Source: Siphonodentalium dalli
Lineage: Eukaryota; Mollusca; Scaphopoda; Gadilida; Siphonodentaliidae
Direction of reading: 5' to 3'
Length of the DNA stretch: 64,000 nucleotides
NCBI GenBank assembly: GCA_032622095.1
Contig: CP136061.1
Coordinates: 55,751,762-55,815,761, forward strand
The notes under the pieces were generated by a model. That model saw only the letters and a list, made by a program, of their open reading frames with translations. It did not search any database and was not told the origin of the DNA. This document shows, piece after piece, positions 10,841 to 22,329 of the stretch (position 1 is the stretch's first letter; each line of letters begins with the position of its first letter). A program made the translations under genes and the position numbers.

Positions 10841-11253
10841 ATTGCAAATAAAAATAAATGAAACTGACACAATAAATAAAGTTCAATTAGAAACCTCCTA
10901 GTTAGAGTTCAATTTCTTTTTTGCATTTTCGATTAAAAAGTTGTTCCCGGGTTTCGTAAACCAACTCATTAAATTGGTGTCGCCTAACTCTCCCTTCAAG
11001 AAACTCCATGCAAAATCGTGTTCAAAACCATGGCTGAGATGGTGCAGACAAACGATAAATTCAACTTTCCAAATAAACAAAAAATTATAACTCTAGATCA
11101 GAAAATGAGAACACCATCATTGGACACACTCACTTGAAATCCGGTATGATGACGAAATTCATAACTAATTTCATTTAGATGTGATAACCCATAGTTAAGA
11201 ATTAAGTGCAGAAGGATAGAGAGATTTACAGAGAACCGAATGCATGTAATCCT

Positions 11254-11508
11254 CAAGCCTTGAAATAGTGTGTCTGTCATTTGCAGAATGAGGTCCCCAT
11301 TGGGTGAATTTAGTGATGCTACCCCCGCATAGCGGGCTAGCATCACCAAATTCACCCTCTGGGAACCTCATTCTGCTGAGGTGTAAGCAGAATGAGGTCC
11401 CCAGAGGGGGAATTTGATGATGCTAGCCCGCTATGCGGGGTAGCATCACTAAATTCACCCTCTGGGGACCTCATTCTGCAAATGACAGACACACTATTTC
11501 AAGGCTTG
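11254..11508. mobile_element. Family B foldback element, short form, perfect target duplication
   Basis: 255 bp from CAAGCCTTGAAATAG to CTATTTCAAGGCTTG, flanked by the identical 8-mer 'gtaatcct' on both sides. Two palindromic blocks, each carrying 'gatgctaccccgcatagcgg'-type sequence, are joined by 'gctgaggtgtaagcag'. The 8-bp duplication points to hAT-type mobilisation. Confidence 0.92.
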
Positions 11509-11579
11509 GTAATCCTGTATTCCCATATCGCACCATTCACCATTTCACTCTATAAATAGACCTGTCTTTTCCAATTTTT

Positions 11580-11720
11580 CAATTGCGATGTCATCGCAGA
11601 TTACAGAGGATATCGTGGATTGTTCGTAAGCAATGGTTAACCACACGATTGCGATGTTGTCGCAGATGAGGATATTGTGGATTGTTCGTAAGCCATGGTT
11701 AACCACGTGATTGACTACCC
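11580..11720. repeat. Two tandem ~67-bp units
   Basis: 'ttgcgatgtcatcgcag' ... 'gtggattgttcgtaagc' ... 'ggttaaccac' is repeated twice with few changes. Confidence 0.65.
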
Positions 11721-11779
11721 TATGATCTTTCTATCTATGATTTTAATGTACACACGACTGTGATTCCGTCGCAAGTGGA

Positions 11780-12317
11780 GGTAACCAAGAATACGCCATG
11801 ATTTCACATCTAAAATCAAACAGTGCTTGATATTAATTTTGTACTCGCAATCTTGCCGTGAGCAAACTACCAGTTACTACCCACAACAGAAAACCCTCCC
11901 CGTACAATTGAATCGTGGTCGTCTTCACTTACACTGGAGAAAAGTGCCCTTCAGAATGCTGTGCACCACCTCTTGCCTTAACAGTGCTTCCACCAACCCT
12001 GCCCAATACAATACCCTTCATTTATCATAGAATATCCACCACAGGTGTGGTAATGAACTGATATATACTTCTTGTAAAGTCAAGGTCATGTTAATTGCCA
12101 TACCTAGCATTGATTTGCGACTAAGTGGGTTTCAACATTTCTCTAATTGCATCTCTTGGCTTGCTTCAACCTTGAGCAGAAATAACAGCCTGTATGTACA
12201 AGCAATACATGACATTGAGTACCAATGATTCATGAAGTCCATTTGGACAGGGAGCTATCCTTTCTATATATAAGCATATGGATTCACATGCATTCAACTT
12301 CATGATTCCCATAGGGA
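11780..12317. other. Anonymous stretch
   Basis: Only short ORFs and no recognised repeat. Confidence 0.3.
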
Positions 12318-12450
12318 ACAAGAGCATGCGATGGTGGCATAATACGCACATTGGCTTGTTTCAAATTGCATTTCAGAAAGATTGAATAAAAAAAATTGGG
12401 ATTATCAGCCGAAAACAAATAAAATATTTTTTTTTTGAAAAAGGGTGCAT
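12318..12450. repeat. Dispersed repeat 'aacaagagcat...', copy 2
   Basis: 'aacaagagcatgcgatggtg' ... 'tttcaaattgcatttcag' ... 'aaaagggtgcata' matches the order of motifs at 8497-8785. Confidence 0.45.
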
Positions 12451-12562
12451 ATCTGTATCTGTGGATACGCAGTGCAGGAACCTTCCAGTTATAGATGCAC
12501 TGGTCCAGGTGCTACCACGGCCGAGTAACTTTATAACCCTGTGGTGACTCTAGTGGTGTTCT

Positions 12563-12961
12563 TTAACCCTTTACCCAACAGAAGGGCCCTGTGCCAATGC
12601 ATTCTCTTATATATGCGAGTCGACCATAGGTCGCCTCGCATATATAAGAGAATGCATTGGCTTAACACATTAAAAATTATAAAATTGTTAAAGAATGTAA
12701 GAAAAAATGGTAAAAAGTGTTAAAAAAAGAGTTTTTTCAGGCCAATGCATTCTCTTATATATGCGAGGCGACCTATGGTAGACTCGCATATATAAGAGAA
12801 TGCTTGGCACAGGGCATAACTGTATCTATCACAACGTGGTCAAGGAGCCGGTTCCAATGATATCCATATGTGTATGGTTCTATTGAGACAGACCGAAGAT
12901 ATTTTAGGCTGTTGAAGCTTTATTTGGCCGGTTTTGGCCGGTTTGTTGGGTAAAGGGTTAA
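12563..12961. mobile_element. Family D TTAA element, full length
   Basis: 399 bp. Ends TTAACCCTTTACCCAACAG and TGTTGGGTAAAGGGTTAA. The left part has two internal hairpin cassettes ('ctcttatatatgcgagtcga' ... 'cgcatatataagagaatg') joined by a segment around 'cattaaaaattataaaattg'. The right part contains 'ccgaagatattttaggctg'. TTAA flanks and CCCTTT ends suggest piggyBac-type mobilisation. Confidence 0.9.
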
Positions 12962-13118
12962 CGTGAACACATCAAGGCTTAACCTGCCATTTATGGTTTC
13001 AAATCTGCATACCAAATTTCATTCTACTCAAGTCAATATTAACTGTAGTTTATCCTCATAGTGTTAAACCCCAATAAAACATCAGAAACTGTTTGTTTGG
13101 AACAAAATATTATAAGAT

Positions 13119-13257
13119 GTTGTGGTGGATTGACGGTAACATGGTGTGCCATTGACGGCTTGGAGTTTATGTTCAACCGATTCGCGAAGCGACGAAGTTG
13201 AACATATGCTCCAAGTCGTAAATGTCACACCATGTTACCGTCGTCAATCCACCACAA
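13119..13257. repeat. Long imperfect hairpin, ~60-bp arms
   Basis: 'ttgtggtggattgacggtaa' pairs with 'ttaccgtcgtcaatccacca'. The pairing continues through 'tggagtttatgttcaac' / 'gttgaacatatgctcca' to a ~19-bp loop. It could be a foldback MITE or a decayed terminal repeat pair. A related phrase 'gttgacggcttgagacg' recurs at 13443. Confidence 0.75.
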
Positions 13258-13689
13258 TAACGTATATCTTATGCCGACAGTCCTGGTCATTCTCAGAAAT
13301 TTTATATTTATTCCGAAGAATTATCAGCAGAAAATGTCAAAATCTCCTATCGCTCTCGCCATAATGTTGTTCAACGTAAATGACGTCATGAAAAAAGCAG
13401 GCCAGCAAGAGACGATGAAACCGTTGTCTTGGTTTCCCTTATGTTGACGGCTTGAGACGTAAACATAAGATATGTTGTGCGGCTCTCTGACCAATCAACG
13501 ACGCGGTTTCTTACTGGAGGCAGAACATTATGAAATATAAACTACCAACATCAAAGTACTCAAAAGTGAAAATTGTTCTATGTGTCGAGACTCGAGAGGA
13601 GAATGGGGGAGTATTTTATTCTGGGGAAGCACTTCGATTGAGATATAAGATGGAGAAGCGCATCCATTTCATAATGTTCATTTCATTCA

Positions 13690-14392
13690 AAGGATGTCAT
13701 CATGTCGATTTCAACGGTAGCCATTTTAGCCATTGGCGAAAATAAATTGAAAGTGGCGAAAAAAAATGACCATATGGCGAAAAAAATGGCTAAAATAATT
13801 TCCTCCCAATTGTGTCCAGATAATCGAGGCGATTATATACACGCCAGCTTAGTACTCGGTCTAATTACATCACGCGCAGCTAACATCCGTCGGCACCTCA
13901 TGTATGTTATACAACCCGATGTGCTTGGAGCAATTAGTAATAGGTGTGCATTGTGTTGATTTCGTAGCGTGTCACTGGCAAACGCTTTGTGTTGTAATAA
14001 AAACATGAATTGTATATTTTATATACTGTTCCAGTATCAACGGTAGACTGTGAAAGGGCATTTTCTGTCTACTGGCAGAATCTTATCAAAACCAAACAAA
14101 GGAATCGACTGTCATTTGAACATATTGATGAAAATATCTGTAGAGGGACCATCTAGGGAAGAGTTTGATTTCAAATGTGCGTTTAAGAAATGGTCAGACC
14201 CGTAGAATTTTTAAGAATGCTTAAGTATGTTATTGTTATATACATCTACTTTTGTTACTCATGTTGCATTGGTATTGTTTTATTTTGAAAAAAAAATGTT
14301 CCCAAAATAAGTGGCTAAAGCAAATTCAAAGTGGCTAAAAAAAATGGCATTTGGCTAAAAAAATGGCTAAAGGAATTTCTGGGCCAGCGTGA
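13690..14392. mobile_element. Decayed hAT element containing a transposase remnant
   Basis: The right end is GGCCAGCGTGAACACTG. The left end is degenerate near 'gtcgatttcaacggtagcc'. Both subterminal regions carry 'ggcgaaaaa' / 'tggctaaaa' repeats. Flanking 8-mers atgtcatc / acgtcatc differ by one base, consistent with an old 8-bp duplication. It encloses the transposase C-terminal fragment at 14031-14205. Confidence 0.65.
14031..14205 (+). pseudogene. hAT transposase C-terminal dimerisation domain fragment, frameshifted
   Basis: Translation from 14031 gives PVSTVDCERAFS ... RNRLSFEHIDEN, the conserved C-terminal block of hAT transposases (S-x-x-x-E-R-x-F-S ... K-x-x-R-N-R-L, dimerisation region). 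At about 14134 the reading shifts by +1 and continues as ISVEGPSREEFDF ... KKWSDP, then a stop at 14203. This is the tail of the ZNF862-like group of transposase relatives (from memory of the family). The upstream catalytic core is absent. A dead fragment left inside a non-autonomous copy. Confidence 0.85.
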
Positions 14393-14399
14393 ACACTGA

Positions 14400-15012
14400 C
14401 GTCATCATGCAACTTTCCCCATTGACCGAATTCACATGAACCTGAATATATCTTCTGCATTGTTCATACAATTATGTGTTTCCTTTAGATTCAAGAAAAT
14501 AGTGGGATACCTATGGATTATCAGATGCATGTGTACTGTGTAGTCTTATGATAACATTTAATTCCATATTAAAGATATGTTATTGCCAGTCGCATAGTAG
14601 TCTCTATAGTGAGGTGCTGGGCATTAATTGGAAAATAACATTTTAGGGTACACGTGGATTGTGTTGTGGTGTCATGATGAGGCATCTCGCACGAGTGCGA
14701 AAATAAGGCTTAATCTGCGATTGTAGGGCTATATATAGTAGAAATGTCAGTCAAGTTTACATTTTGTTGTACGTCAAATACCCATATATTTGGGGCATAA
14801 ACCTGTTTGTCGTGAAAATTAAAACTTCCTACATACGTTGTTCAACTGACAAGTTTCGAGTGTTATCAAAAACTTTCCGCCTCTTAGGTTTGGGAAATAG
14901 AAAGTCTATGACAGGTAATCAAACCCACTATTTATATGTTGGTCTGTAGTTAAATTAGGCTGCAAGATTGACCTACTCAATCAATATATATATGTCATTT
15001 TAGCCTAAAACA
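14400..15012. other. Anonymous stretch
   Basis: No gene recognised. One 61-codon plus-strand ORF (14764-14949) is unremarkable. Confidence 0.3.
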
Positions 15013-15417
15013 ATTCCAAAAACTATAATTAGCTTGTGAGGACAGTGTTTCATGTCCAAGCCTTAAGATAATGTATCTGTCATTTGCAAAATTAGGTCCC
15101 CAGATGGTGAATTTAGTGACGCTATCCCACACAGCATGCTAGTATCACTAAATTTAACCTCTGGGGACCTCATTCTGCTTAGGCCTCATCTGTGAATGTA
15201 GAATATCTACAGTCTCCAAATTAACATTGTTTTTATTTACTTTTCCCTTCTGTTCATTTGCTATATCCCCTAATTTGCAGAAGATAAAATGCATAATCGA
15301 GGTGACTAATGGGTGAACATCGCCAACTTCAATCTGATCCTAGTTCTCCCATAGCAGTTGAGGCCTCAGCAGAATGAGGTTCACAGAGGGTAAATTTGGA
15401 GTTGGTAGCCTGATATG
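15013..15417. mobile_element. Family B element, long form, first unit of a tandem duplication
   Basis: Begins with flank 'attccaaaaactataatta' and then the element at 15057 (CAAGCCTTAAGATAATG). It runs through the long-form centre to about 15410. The flank plus element start repeats at 15421 with a 408-bp period. The left flank 'ttcatgtc' equals the 8-mer right of the second unit (16199), so one original insertion was later duplicated internally. Confidence 0.8.
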
Positions 15418-15420
15418 ACC

Positions 15421-16198
15421 ATTCCGAAAACTATAATTAGGCTTGTCAGAACAGCTAGTGTCTCATGTCCAGGCCTCGAGATAGTGTATCTGTCATTTGC
15501 AGAATTTGGTCCCCAGAGGGTGAATTCAGTGATGCTATGCTGCGCAGCGTGCTAGCATCAGGGTTCACGCTGCCACTTGCCAAATTTGCCAATGGTTAAA
15601 ATAATTCACATTTGGCAAAAAATATTTTCATTTGGCAACAATTTTGGCAAGTCACTTTTGATTCTTCAAGAAAGTGTATTAATATTTGGCTATAACTACC
15701 ACTCATTTCAGGAAAGTCTTTCATTATTAATGGTATTAGTGGTGATTAATAAGGTTCTGAAAAGTTAACACCTCTATCAAGATGCAATTAATCTGATACC
15801 ATTAATATCAATGAGTGGAGGGATTGCTGCCTGGTATGTCTGGTGGTGGTGTTTACATAGCTAATCCTCTTTGTTTCGATGTGCCTTTCTGATGAAGAAA
15901 CCCTTCTACAATTTCATTGTTATGTTGTTGGTTTATTGTTCTATGATAAACCCAGTATAGAGGCGGAAAAAAAAAATTATTAACTGCTTTCCTATCGATA
16001 TCAAAGGTTGATCAAGCAGCAATTGTCGAAATAGTCAAAATAAAAGAAACATGCTGTAGAAACTGATAGCATTTGGCAAAAATTATTTTCATTTGGCAAA
16101 AGTAATTTTCCGTCCAGCGCGGACCTGGCTAGCATCACTAAATTCATCCTCTGGGAACCTCATTCTGCAAATGACAGACACAGTATTTCAAGGCTTGT
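15421..16198. mobile_element. Family B element, second unit, interrupted by a hAT insertion
   Basis: Flank 'attccgaaaactataattag' is followed by the element from 15470 (CAGGCCTCGAGATAG). It is interrupted at 15558 by the hAT-like element and resumes at 16128, ending CAGTATTTCAAGGCTTG, followed by 'ttcatgtc'. Confidence 0.8.
15559..16127. mobile_element. hAT-like element with perfect 8-bp target duplication, nested in family B
   Basis: 569 bp. Ends CAGGGTTCACGCTGCC and CCAGCGCGGACCTG. The identical 8-mer 'gctagcat' lies on both sides (15551-15558, 16128-16135). Subterminal 'catttggcaaaa' repeats occur at both ends. The host family B element is continuous once this insertion and one duplication copy are removed. 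No transposase domain seen. Confidence 0.9.
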
Positions 16199-16479
16199 TC
16201 ATGTCCGGCGGGAGTCTAGGTTTTATTAAGATTAAACACTTACTATACAGTCTATCTCCATGGCATAACAGTAGTCACCTGAGGCGTTGCTCTCCACCCA
16301 CACATGCTCACTGTTGATAGCCGTTTCCTGAAAACACAGACAGGACATGAGATCAGTGACACTACAAATGGTTCCTATAAAATCAGACAAGAGTGTATTA
16401 TAGGTTACACTGGGGTAAACGTTTTCCATAAGCCTCAGTGCAAATGTATTATAGTCTAGGCAGGGCTGGAGGTCAAGTG

Positions 16480-16832
16480 TCACCAACGATGCGAATTTAT
16501 GCGACAGTGCAATCTTATAGGAAAATTATCGTAGCTTATGGATCTGGTTCTTGCATAGCCAAAAGTGGACGAGAAATTAGTTTTTTCGGTATGTTTCATC
16601 GGTATGTCTATTCCAAATTTAAAACAAATCGGAGGACGTTTGTTGAAGTTATCGCGCTAACGAGCTAAAAATTAACGAAAATTGACTAATTAAGGGCCAT
16701 AAATCTATCAAATTTTTCGAACTCGTCCAGGATATTATTGGAAGACACTAATATACCAAATTTTAGTTGAATCGGATGACGTTTGTTGAAGTTATCGCGC
16801 TAACGAGCTCAAAATTCGTACAAAATGACTAC
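16480..16832. repeat. 161-bp tandem array, left (diverged) part
   Basis: About two degenerate units with 'gttgaagttatcgcgctaac' and 'gactaattaagggccata'. Separated from the main array by the TTAA element at 16833-18408. Confidence 0.75.
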
Positions 16833-18408
16833 TTAACCCTTTGAACCCGTAACACCGATATTTAGGTGCAAACGAACCGTGACTATATCCCGTAACACCG
16901 ATATTTCGGTGCAGCGACGACATGATTCGGTAGCAAATTTATATATAGTATAACGAGCGTCTGACCCACTGATTTATATTTAAATTGCCCCCACATATGT
17001 CAGCGGCGCCCATGGTGCGTATGAAATGGTTGACCGCTAGTATCGGGTAGAAATATATGCGCATGCGCATAGCATATAATCTACAAAAACATACGATATT
17101 TTAAGCGAACTATGCCGCTATATTTACGGCATATAATTTCGTGTTCCCCGTGTGTGTACAGAACAGACGTAATTTAGACACACAATTTCAGTTTAAATTA
17201 CCCTCGTGTATATTAACCAGTGTTCTGCTACATATGGGGAAGGGTCTATCGCATATGAAGTTGATTTATTCGCGCATGCCGCCATGCGCAGACTAGCGCA
17301 ATGACAAATAAATGGTTTATAACGTACTTATACACGACATACCCACTAATATATATATTTAAATTGGCCTATTGAAGTCAGCGCTGGCAAAGGTGTCTAT
17401 ATGGATTGGCTGCCCGCTAGAAATGGCTAGGAAAATATGCGCATGGGCGCAGACTATAATTCATTTTAAAAAATGCGTTTAAGTTAAATGTGGCGCTATA
17501 TATGACATTTTGTTGCACGTTTCACATGTTAGTATAGTAGACACAATCTAGACAGCTTACTTGAACAATCGGGCCACGATATGTTACGGGAAATTACGTT
17601 GTTTCTGGTCTCTGTAATATCAGTCTCTGTTGTGCCACATGCAGCAAAAAGTCTATCGCATATCAAGTTGACTTACTCGCGCATGGTCAGGTATATCTTA
17701 ATGTCACATTAGGATATTGGTTGCATCGAAACGCAATTCGCTGATGTATAATTACAACGTTATAAGCTAGAATTCGTTTATCCTGCAAATTTCGGGTAGT
17801 TGCCTAGTAACCGTTTCTAAGGCGAGATCGGGTGGCAAAGTCTCCAGATCTTACAATGATCAGTGGTCCGTGCATGCATATATCATGCCTGCACAGTTTC
17901 AGGTAGGTGTCCCCTTTCAACATAACCAACACCATGCGACTAGACACTGTCTAAATTAAGGCAAAACATACCACTGAATGGTTAGTGCAATTATGTCATT
18001 CGATCAGTTGTGGTATTTGCTTAGCAACCATTGCTACCCTTAAATGGGATATTTGGTTCACTATTCTGGTCGGGTATATCTCAAATTTCACGTTAGGGTA
18101 GTACCTGCATCAAAAAACGCAATCACTGAGGTTGAATTACAACGCTATAAGCTATATTTACATTTTCCAGTCAATTCCGGGTAGTTGCCTAGCAACCGTT
18201 ACCAAGGAGTTGCCGCGAGGCAAAGTCTCGCGATCTTATAATGATCGCTGATCCATGGTCACAAACCTGTAAAGTTTCAGACCGGTGTCGCAATTTGAAC
18301 ATAATCAACACCATGCTACTAGAAACTATCTAATTTAAGCGGACATACCACTGGGAGCCCCGGGTCAGGGTGTCGATCACTGTGGGGCGCCAGGGTTCAA
18401 AGGGTTAA
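16833..18408. mobile_element. Family F TTAA element, 1.58 kb
   Basis: Ends TTAACCCTTTGAACCC and GGGTTCAAAGGGTTAA. It is inserted in the TTAA of the 161-bp array unit ('gactaattaagggcc'), so target and boundary are both clear. Interior: two 'ccgtaacaccgatattt' motifs at the left end, 'gcgcatgcgcat'-type sequence, and two diverged copies of 'gtagttgcctag(c/t)aaccgt'. No ORF above 60 codons, so non-autonomous and unrelated internally to families C-E. Confidence 0.88.
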
Positions 18409-19230
18409 GGACCATAACTCTATCAAATTTTATCGGACCGGGCCGGTTTTCTAACTCGTCCGAGGTATTCTTGTGAGACACCTATATATCAAAATTTCAA
18501 TCAAATAGGATGATGTTTGTTAAATTATCACGCTAACGAGCTGAAAATTTGTGAAAAAATGACTAATTAAGGGCCATTACTCTATCAAATTTTATCGGAC
18601 CTGGCCGGTTTTCGAACTCGACCGAGATATTCTTGGGAGACACCTATATACCAAATTTCAATCAAATCGGATAACGTTTGTTGAAGTTATCGCGCTAACG
18701 AGCTGAAAATTCGTGAAAAATGACTAATTAAGGGCCATAACTCTATCAAATTTTATCAGACCAGGCCGGTTTTCGAACTCGTCCGAGATATTCTTGGGAG
18801 ACACCTATTTACCAAATTTCAATCAAATCGGATAACGTTTGTTGAAGTTATCGCGCTAACGAGCTGAAAATTCGTGAAAAATGACTAATTAAGGGCCATA
18901 ACTCCATCAAATTTTTATCGGACCAGGCCGGTTTTCGAACTCGTCCGAGATATTCTTGGGAGACACCTATATACCAAATTTCAATCAAATCGGATAACGT
19001 TTGTTGAAGTTATCGCGCTAACGAGCTGAAAATTCATGAAAAATGACTAATTAAGGGCCATAACTCTATCAAATTTTATCGGACCAGGCCGGTTTTCGAA
19101 CTCGTCCGAGATATTCTTGGGAGACACCTATATCCCAAATTTCAATCGAATCAGATAACATTTGTTGAAGTTGTTGCGCTAACGAGCCTAAAATCAGTGA
19201 AAAATGGCAAAGGGCCATAACACTGTAATA
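18409..19230. repeat. 161-bp tandem array, right part, ~5 units
   Basis: 'agctgaaaattcgtgaaaaa' recurs at 161-162 bp spacing (about 18541, 18703, 18864, 19026). Units also share 'ggccggttttcgaactcg' and 'gagatattcttgggagacac'. The central units are nearly identical and the edge units are diverged, as expected for arrays homogenised by unequal exchange. No coding frame is conserved. Confidence 0.9.
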
Positions 19231-19349
19231 AATGTGCGGACGAACCCGATTTTTTGTCTGCAGCTTACATGCATGGATATGTACTCACACACCAATAAAC
19301 GGTTGAGTTATAAGCAAAACACGCCACCCCGCCCGCCCGCCCGTCCGAA

Positions 19350-20300
19350 ACAGTAGCATATTGCGAACAACATTCATAAATAGTTTTCATAATATATTAG
19401 TGGATACTATTACTTTTTATGCAAAAAAATAATATCCGTCTAGCAGGGAATTCGCCTTTTATAAAACTTGTGTTTTCATAACTATAGTGTCAGATCCCCC
19501 CCCCCCCCCCCCCCACTAAAAAAATAGTGTCATATTTTAGACACACCTCAAAATTCAAACTTCACTAATAAGTGTTAATTCCTGTCCAATGGTGCCAGGT
19601 TGGAAACTAACATGGTCTGTCAGCCTCATATTAAATCGACATGAGTGGGTGACTGAGACTCAGGATACAGGTGTTCTGCAGAGGTGCCTCTATCAATTGG
19701 GGAAGCTTTATAGTAAAATTAAAATCAAGTAAATGTAAAAAATCTAACTTGGTCAAATTGCGCTATTTAAGGGCTAATTTGATTGGTTTGGAGCACAAAC
19801 AGAGTTTGATTCTCCATTCAAATTATTAACAAATATTTATAGCCATTTTGAGGGTACTGTAAAAGGTGAAAAACATGAAAATTAATTTCAATCATTGTTC
19901 AGTAAAGCACAGACATGATGAGGAACCCCCCCCCCCCCCCCCCACCACATGAACATTCAAAAAGAAACAGCAATTTAATTGTCAGGTTTACGAACCCATC
20001 CTACAACTTTTTTTCTCAAAATTGCAAAAAAATAAATTAATTAAACATTTTTACTTGATTGGTTTATGTTAATACTGATTTAAAAATATGAAGCATGTCA
20101 CAGCAGTGAAGAAATAAGTTGATGGCAGATTCTCTTTTTTGCTTTAACTTTCTTTTCTATTATTTATACAGTTTTATGGGAAGAAATACCTGTTTATTTT
20201 TATAATTTGAGTAAAACTTATCATATTAAAACATCATGTGAAATTCATGGACAGTTCAGTTATTTGTCGATTGTTGTGGCATAAATTTGACCTAAGTTTT
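19350..20300. other. Anonymous stretch with two C-runs
   Basis: Homopolymer C runs at 19496-19514 and 19926-19943. Otherwise AT-rich and unrecognised. Confidence 0.5.
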
Positions 20301-21259
20301 GAATTGGCATTATGGTATTTATCTGCACAACATCAGTGATTATCATACAGGGTTCCCTCAAGTCAGACCTACTAACAATTCAAGACATTTGATGCCATTA
20401 ATTGTGCTACAATTTTCAAGCATTTTTTTTTTTATGTGTTTGTTGATATGGCACTTGTGCCATCGTGTGCAGATCATGGAAGGATCGAGGCTCTTCTGTC
20501 TTTCCATGCTGGCACTCATGCCGTATTGACAAAACCATTTACACACTTGTCATTCGGTATATTAAAGGTACTCAATCTGATTAGATGGTACCCATATAAT
20601 CAGATTCCAACAACAACAACATTTTTAGAAATGACGCTTAAATTATCAGAATCGATTAATTGCCCAAAAATAATGCTAACCATACACCGTCAACTATAGT
20701 ATAAAATTGCCTGCAACGTGCTATTTTTCCTGAAACCCCTCAGATGAATAATAGACAATTCCAATGCGTACTTTTAAAACAGGGTGGGTGAAATACCGGT
20801 GAATCCATTTATTATTGAAAGAGTTAATAAATGGGGCTGTATTTAATTTGCCCATGGTTCTACCAAAGATTGTGTGGGAGTACAGACAGTAACTGGCCGA
20901 ATTACACCTTGCTGATGCTAACAGGTAAATGTCTTTCCACCACACTGAAGCCAAGGAAAGTCGGTGGGCAGAGGGAAGATGGTGGGTTGTGTGTCAGATG
21001 GATTGATCATGACAGACCAGTTACTTACTTCAACCCTCGCAGACAGGGAATAAACATACTGTTTGGGGGGGGGGGGGGGGGGGGGGGTCAAAGTACAAAC
21101 ATACTATTAACCATACTGTTATTCATCATACTACTATATATCCACTGTTAAAAACTTTACATCTGTTGAAATCTATCAGACGACAAAGTCTCAAGGTTGT
21201 GGATTGTAAATCAAAACGATAATTACAATTTGAAAAATACTGGTATAATATTAATATTC
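20301..21259. other. Anonymous stretch with a 23-bp G-run
   Basis: G run at 21065-21087. Several overlapping short ORFs on both strands (for example 20831-21151 plus, which reads through the G run). None looks like a known domain. Confidence 0.35.
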
Positions 21260-21608
21260 TTAAAGGGGTACTGTACACTAAATCAGGCCATTTAAGGGAC
21301 CTTCTCCTTTTGAACTCAACAGAATATGTGCAACACATGAATAAATTTGGGCCATGGATAAGTGCAAATATATACTCACACGCTCTATGAATCATGTAAA
21401 AACATGGTAATTATAATGAAAATGAATTTATGACACCAGCTATTTATTCATTTTCGTTATAATTACCATGTTATTTGCATCGTTCATAGAGCACATGAGT
21501 GTATTTTGCACTAATCCATGGCTCAATTTATTTGTTGCATATATTCTTTTGACTATAAAAGGGGATGGTCTCATAAATGGCCGGATTTAGTGTACGGTAC
21601 CCCTCTAA
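21260..21608. mobile_element. TTAA-type foldback element with long diverged arms
   Basis: The left end TTAAAGGGGTACTGTACACT pairs with a right end ending 'agtgtacggtacccctctaa'. The arms continue inward ('ggccatttaagggacc' / 'ggtctcataaatggcc'; 'catggtaattataa' at the centre). Left TTAA, right CTAA. Confidence 0.75.
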
Positions 21609-22329
21609 GTCTGGGTCCTAGCTGGAGAAACAACCTTTATGCGACTTCTGTTAATTGTATTTGATCTACCAAATACAGACAGCCTCATGTTTGGCCCAAA
21701 TATCTGGCCCCTAGGGTGAGATGTTTCCATCCCACACTACAGTGTATGATGGGTTGTATTAACCCTTTCTATACTAAATGGATTCTCCCATCATGCAGTT
21801 ATACAAGGATATATTGGAATGGTATATTATTCATTTGGAGGGGTGTTAAGGTAATAAAAGCAGACGACAGACAGAACATAGACAATACAAGAGCAGAATG
21901 ATTCATATTCGTTGATGGGAAATGTTCAGATAATAAGTTCAACAAACTGCATTATTATTATCTGAACATTTCTTAACAGAACTACTCATCAATGAGTATT
22001 TATCAAAGAAAGGCTTAAAGTGATGTGGAACACTCTGTTTGGGTGACTGAATGGTAATAGAGAATAAAATAGTTATTTTCATAAATTTGATATCCAATTT
22101 GGAAATGCACGACTTTCTTCTATATGAATTACATAGAGTGAGGCCTGTTGGTCAAGTCATTGCCGTATGTTTACCGATGATGATTCGTCCCAAATTAAGA
22201 AGTAAACATATCCAATTCTGCAAAGTTCGACGTTGTGTTTTCTAAAATGGTACGATCGATGTGGCATGAATTTTCGGTATTATTAATTTAATGCTGCTTT
22301 CAGTGGGCAAGGTGCCTGAGTACTCGAGT
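21609..22329. other. Anonymous stretch
   Basis: 'ttaaccctttctatac' near 21759 resembles a TTAA-family terminus but has no partner. No gene recognised. Confidence 0.35.

Noticed and set aside
12541-12723. ORF with 'CQCILLYMRVDHR...YKRMHW'
   Set aside because: Translation of the hairpin cassette of families C-E, recurring with every copy and in several frames.
20831-21151. 106-codon ORF
   Set aside because: It reads through a G23 homopolymer to give polyglycine; no domain and no splice support.
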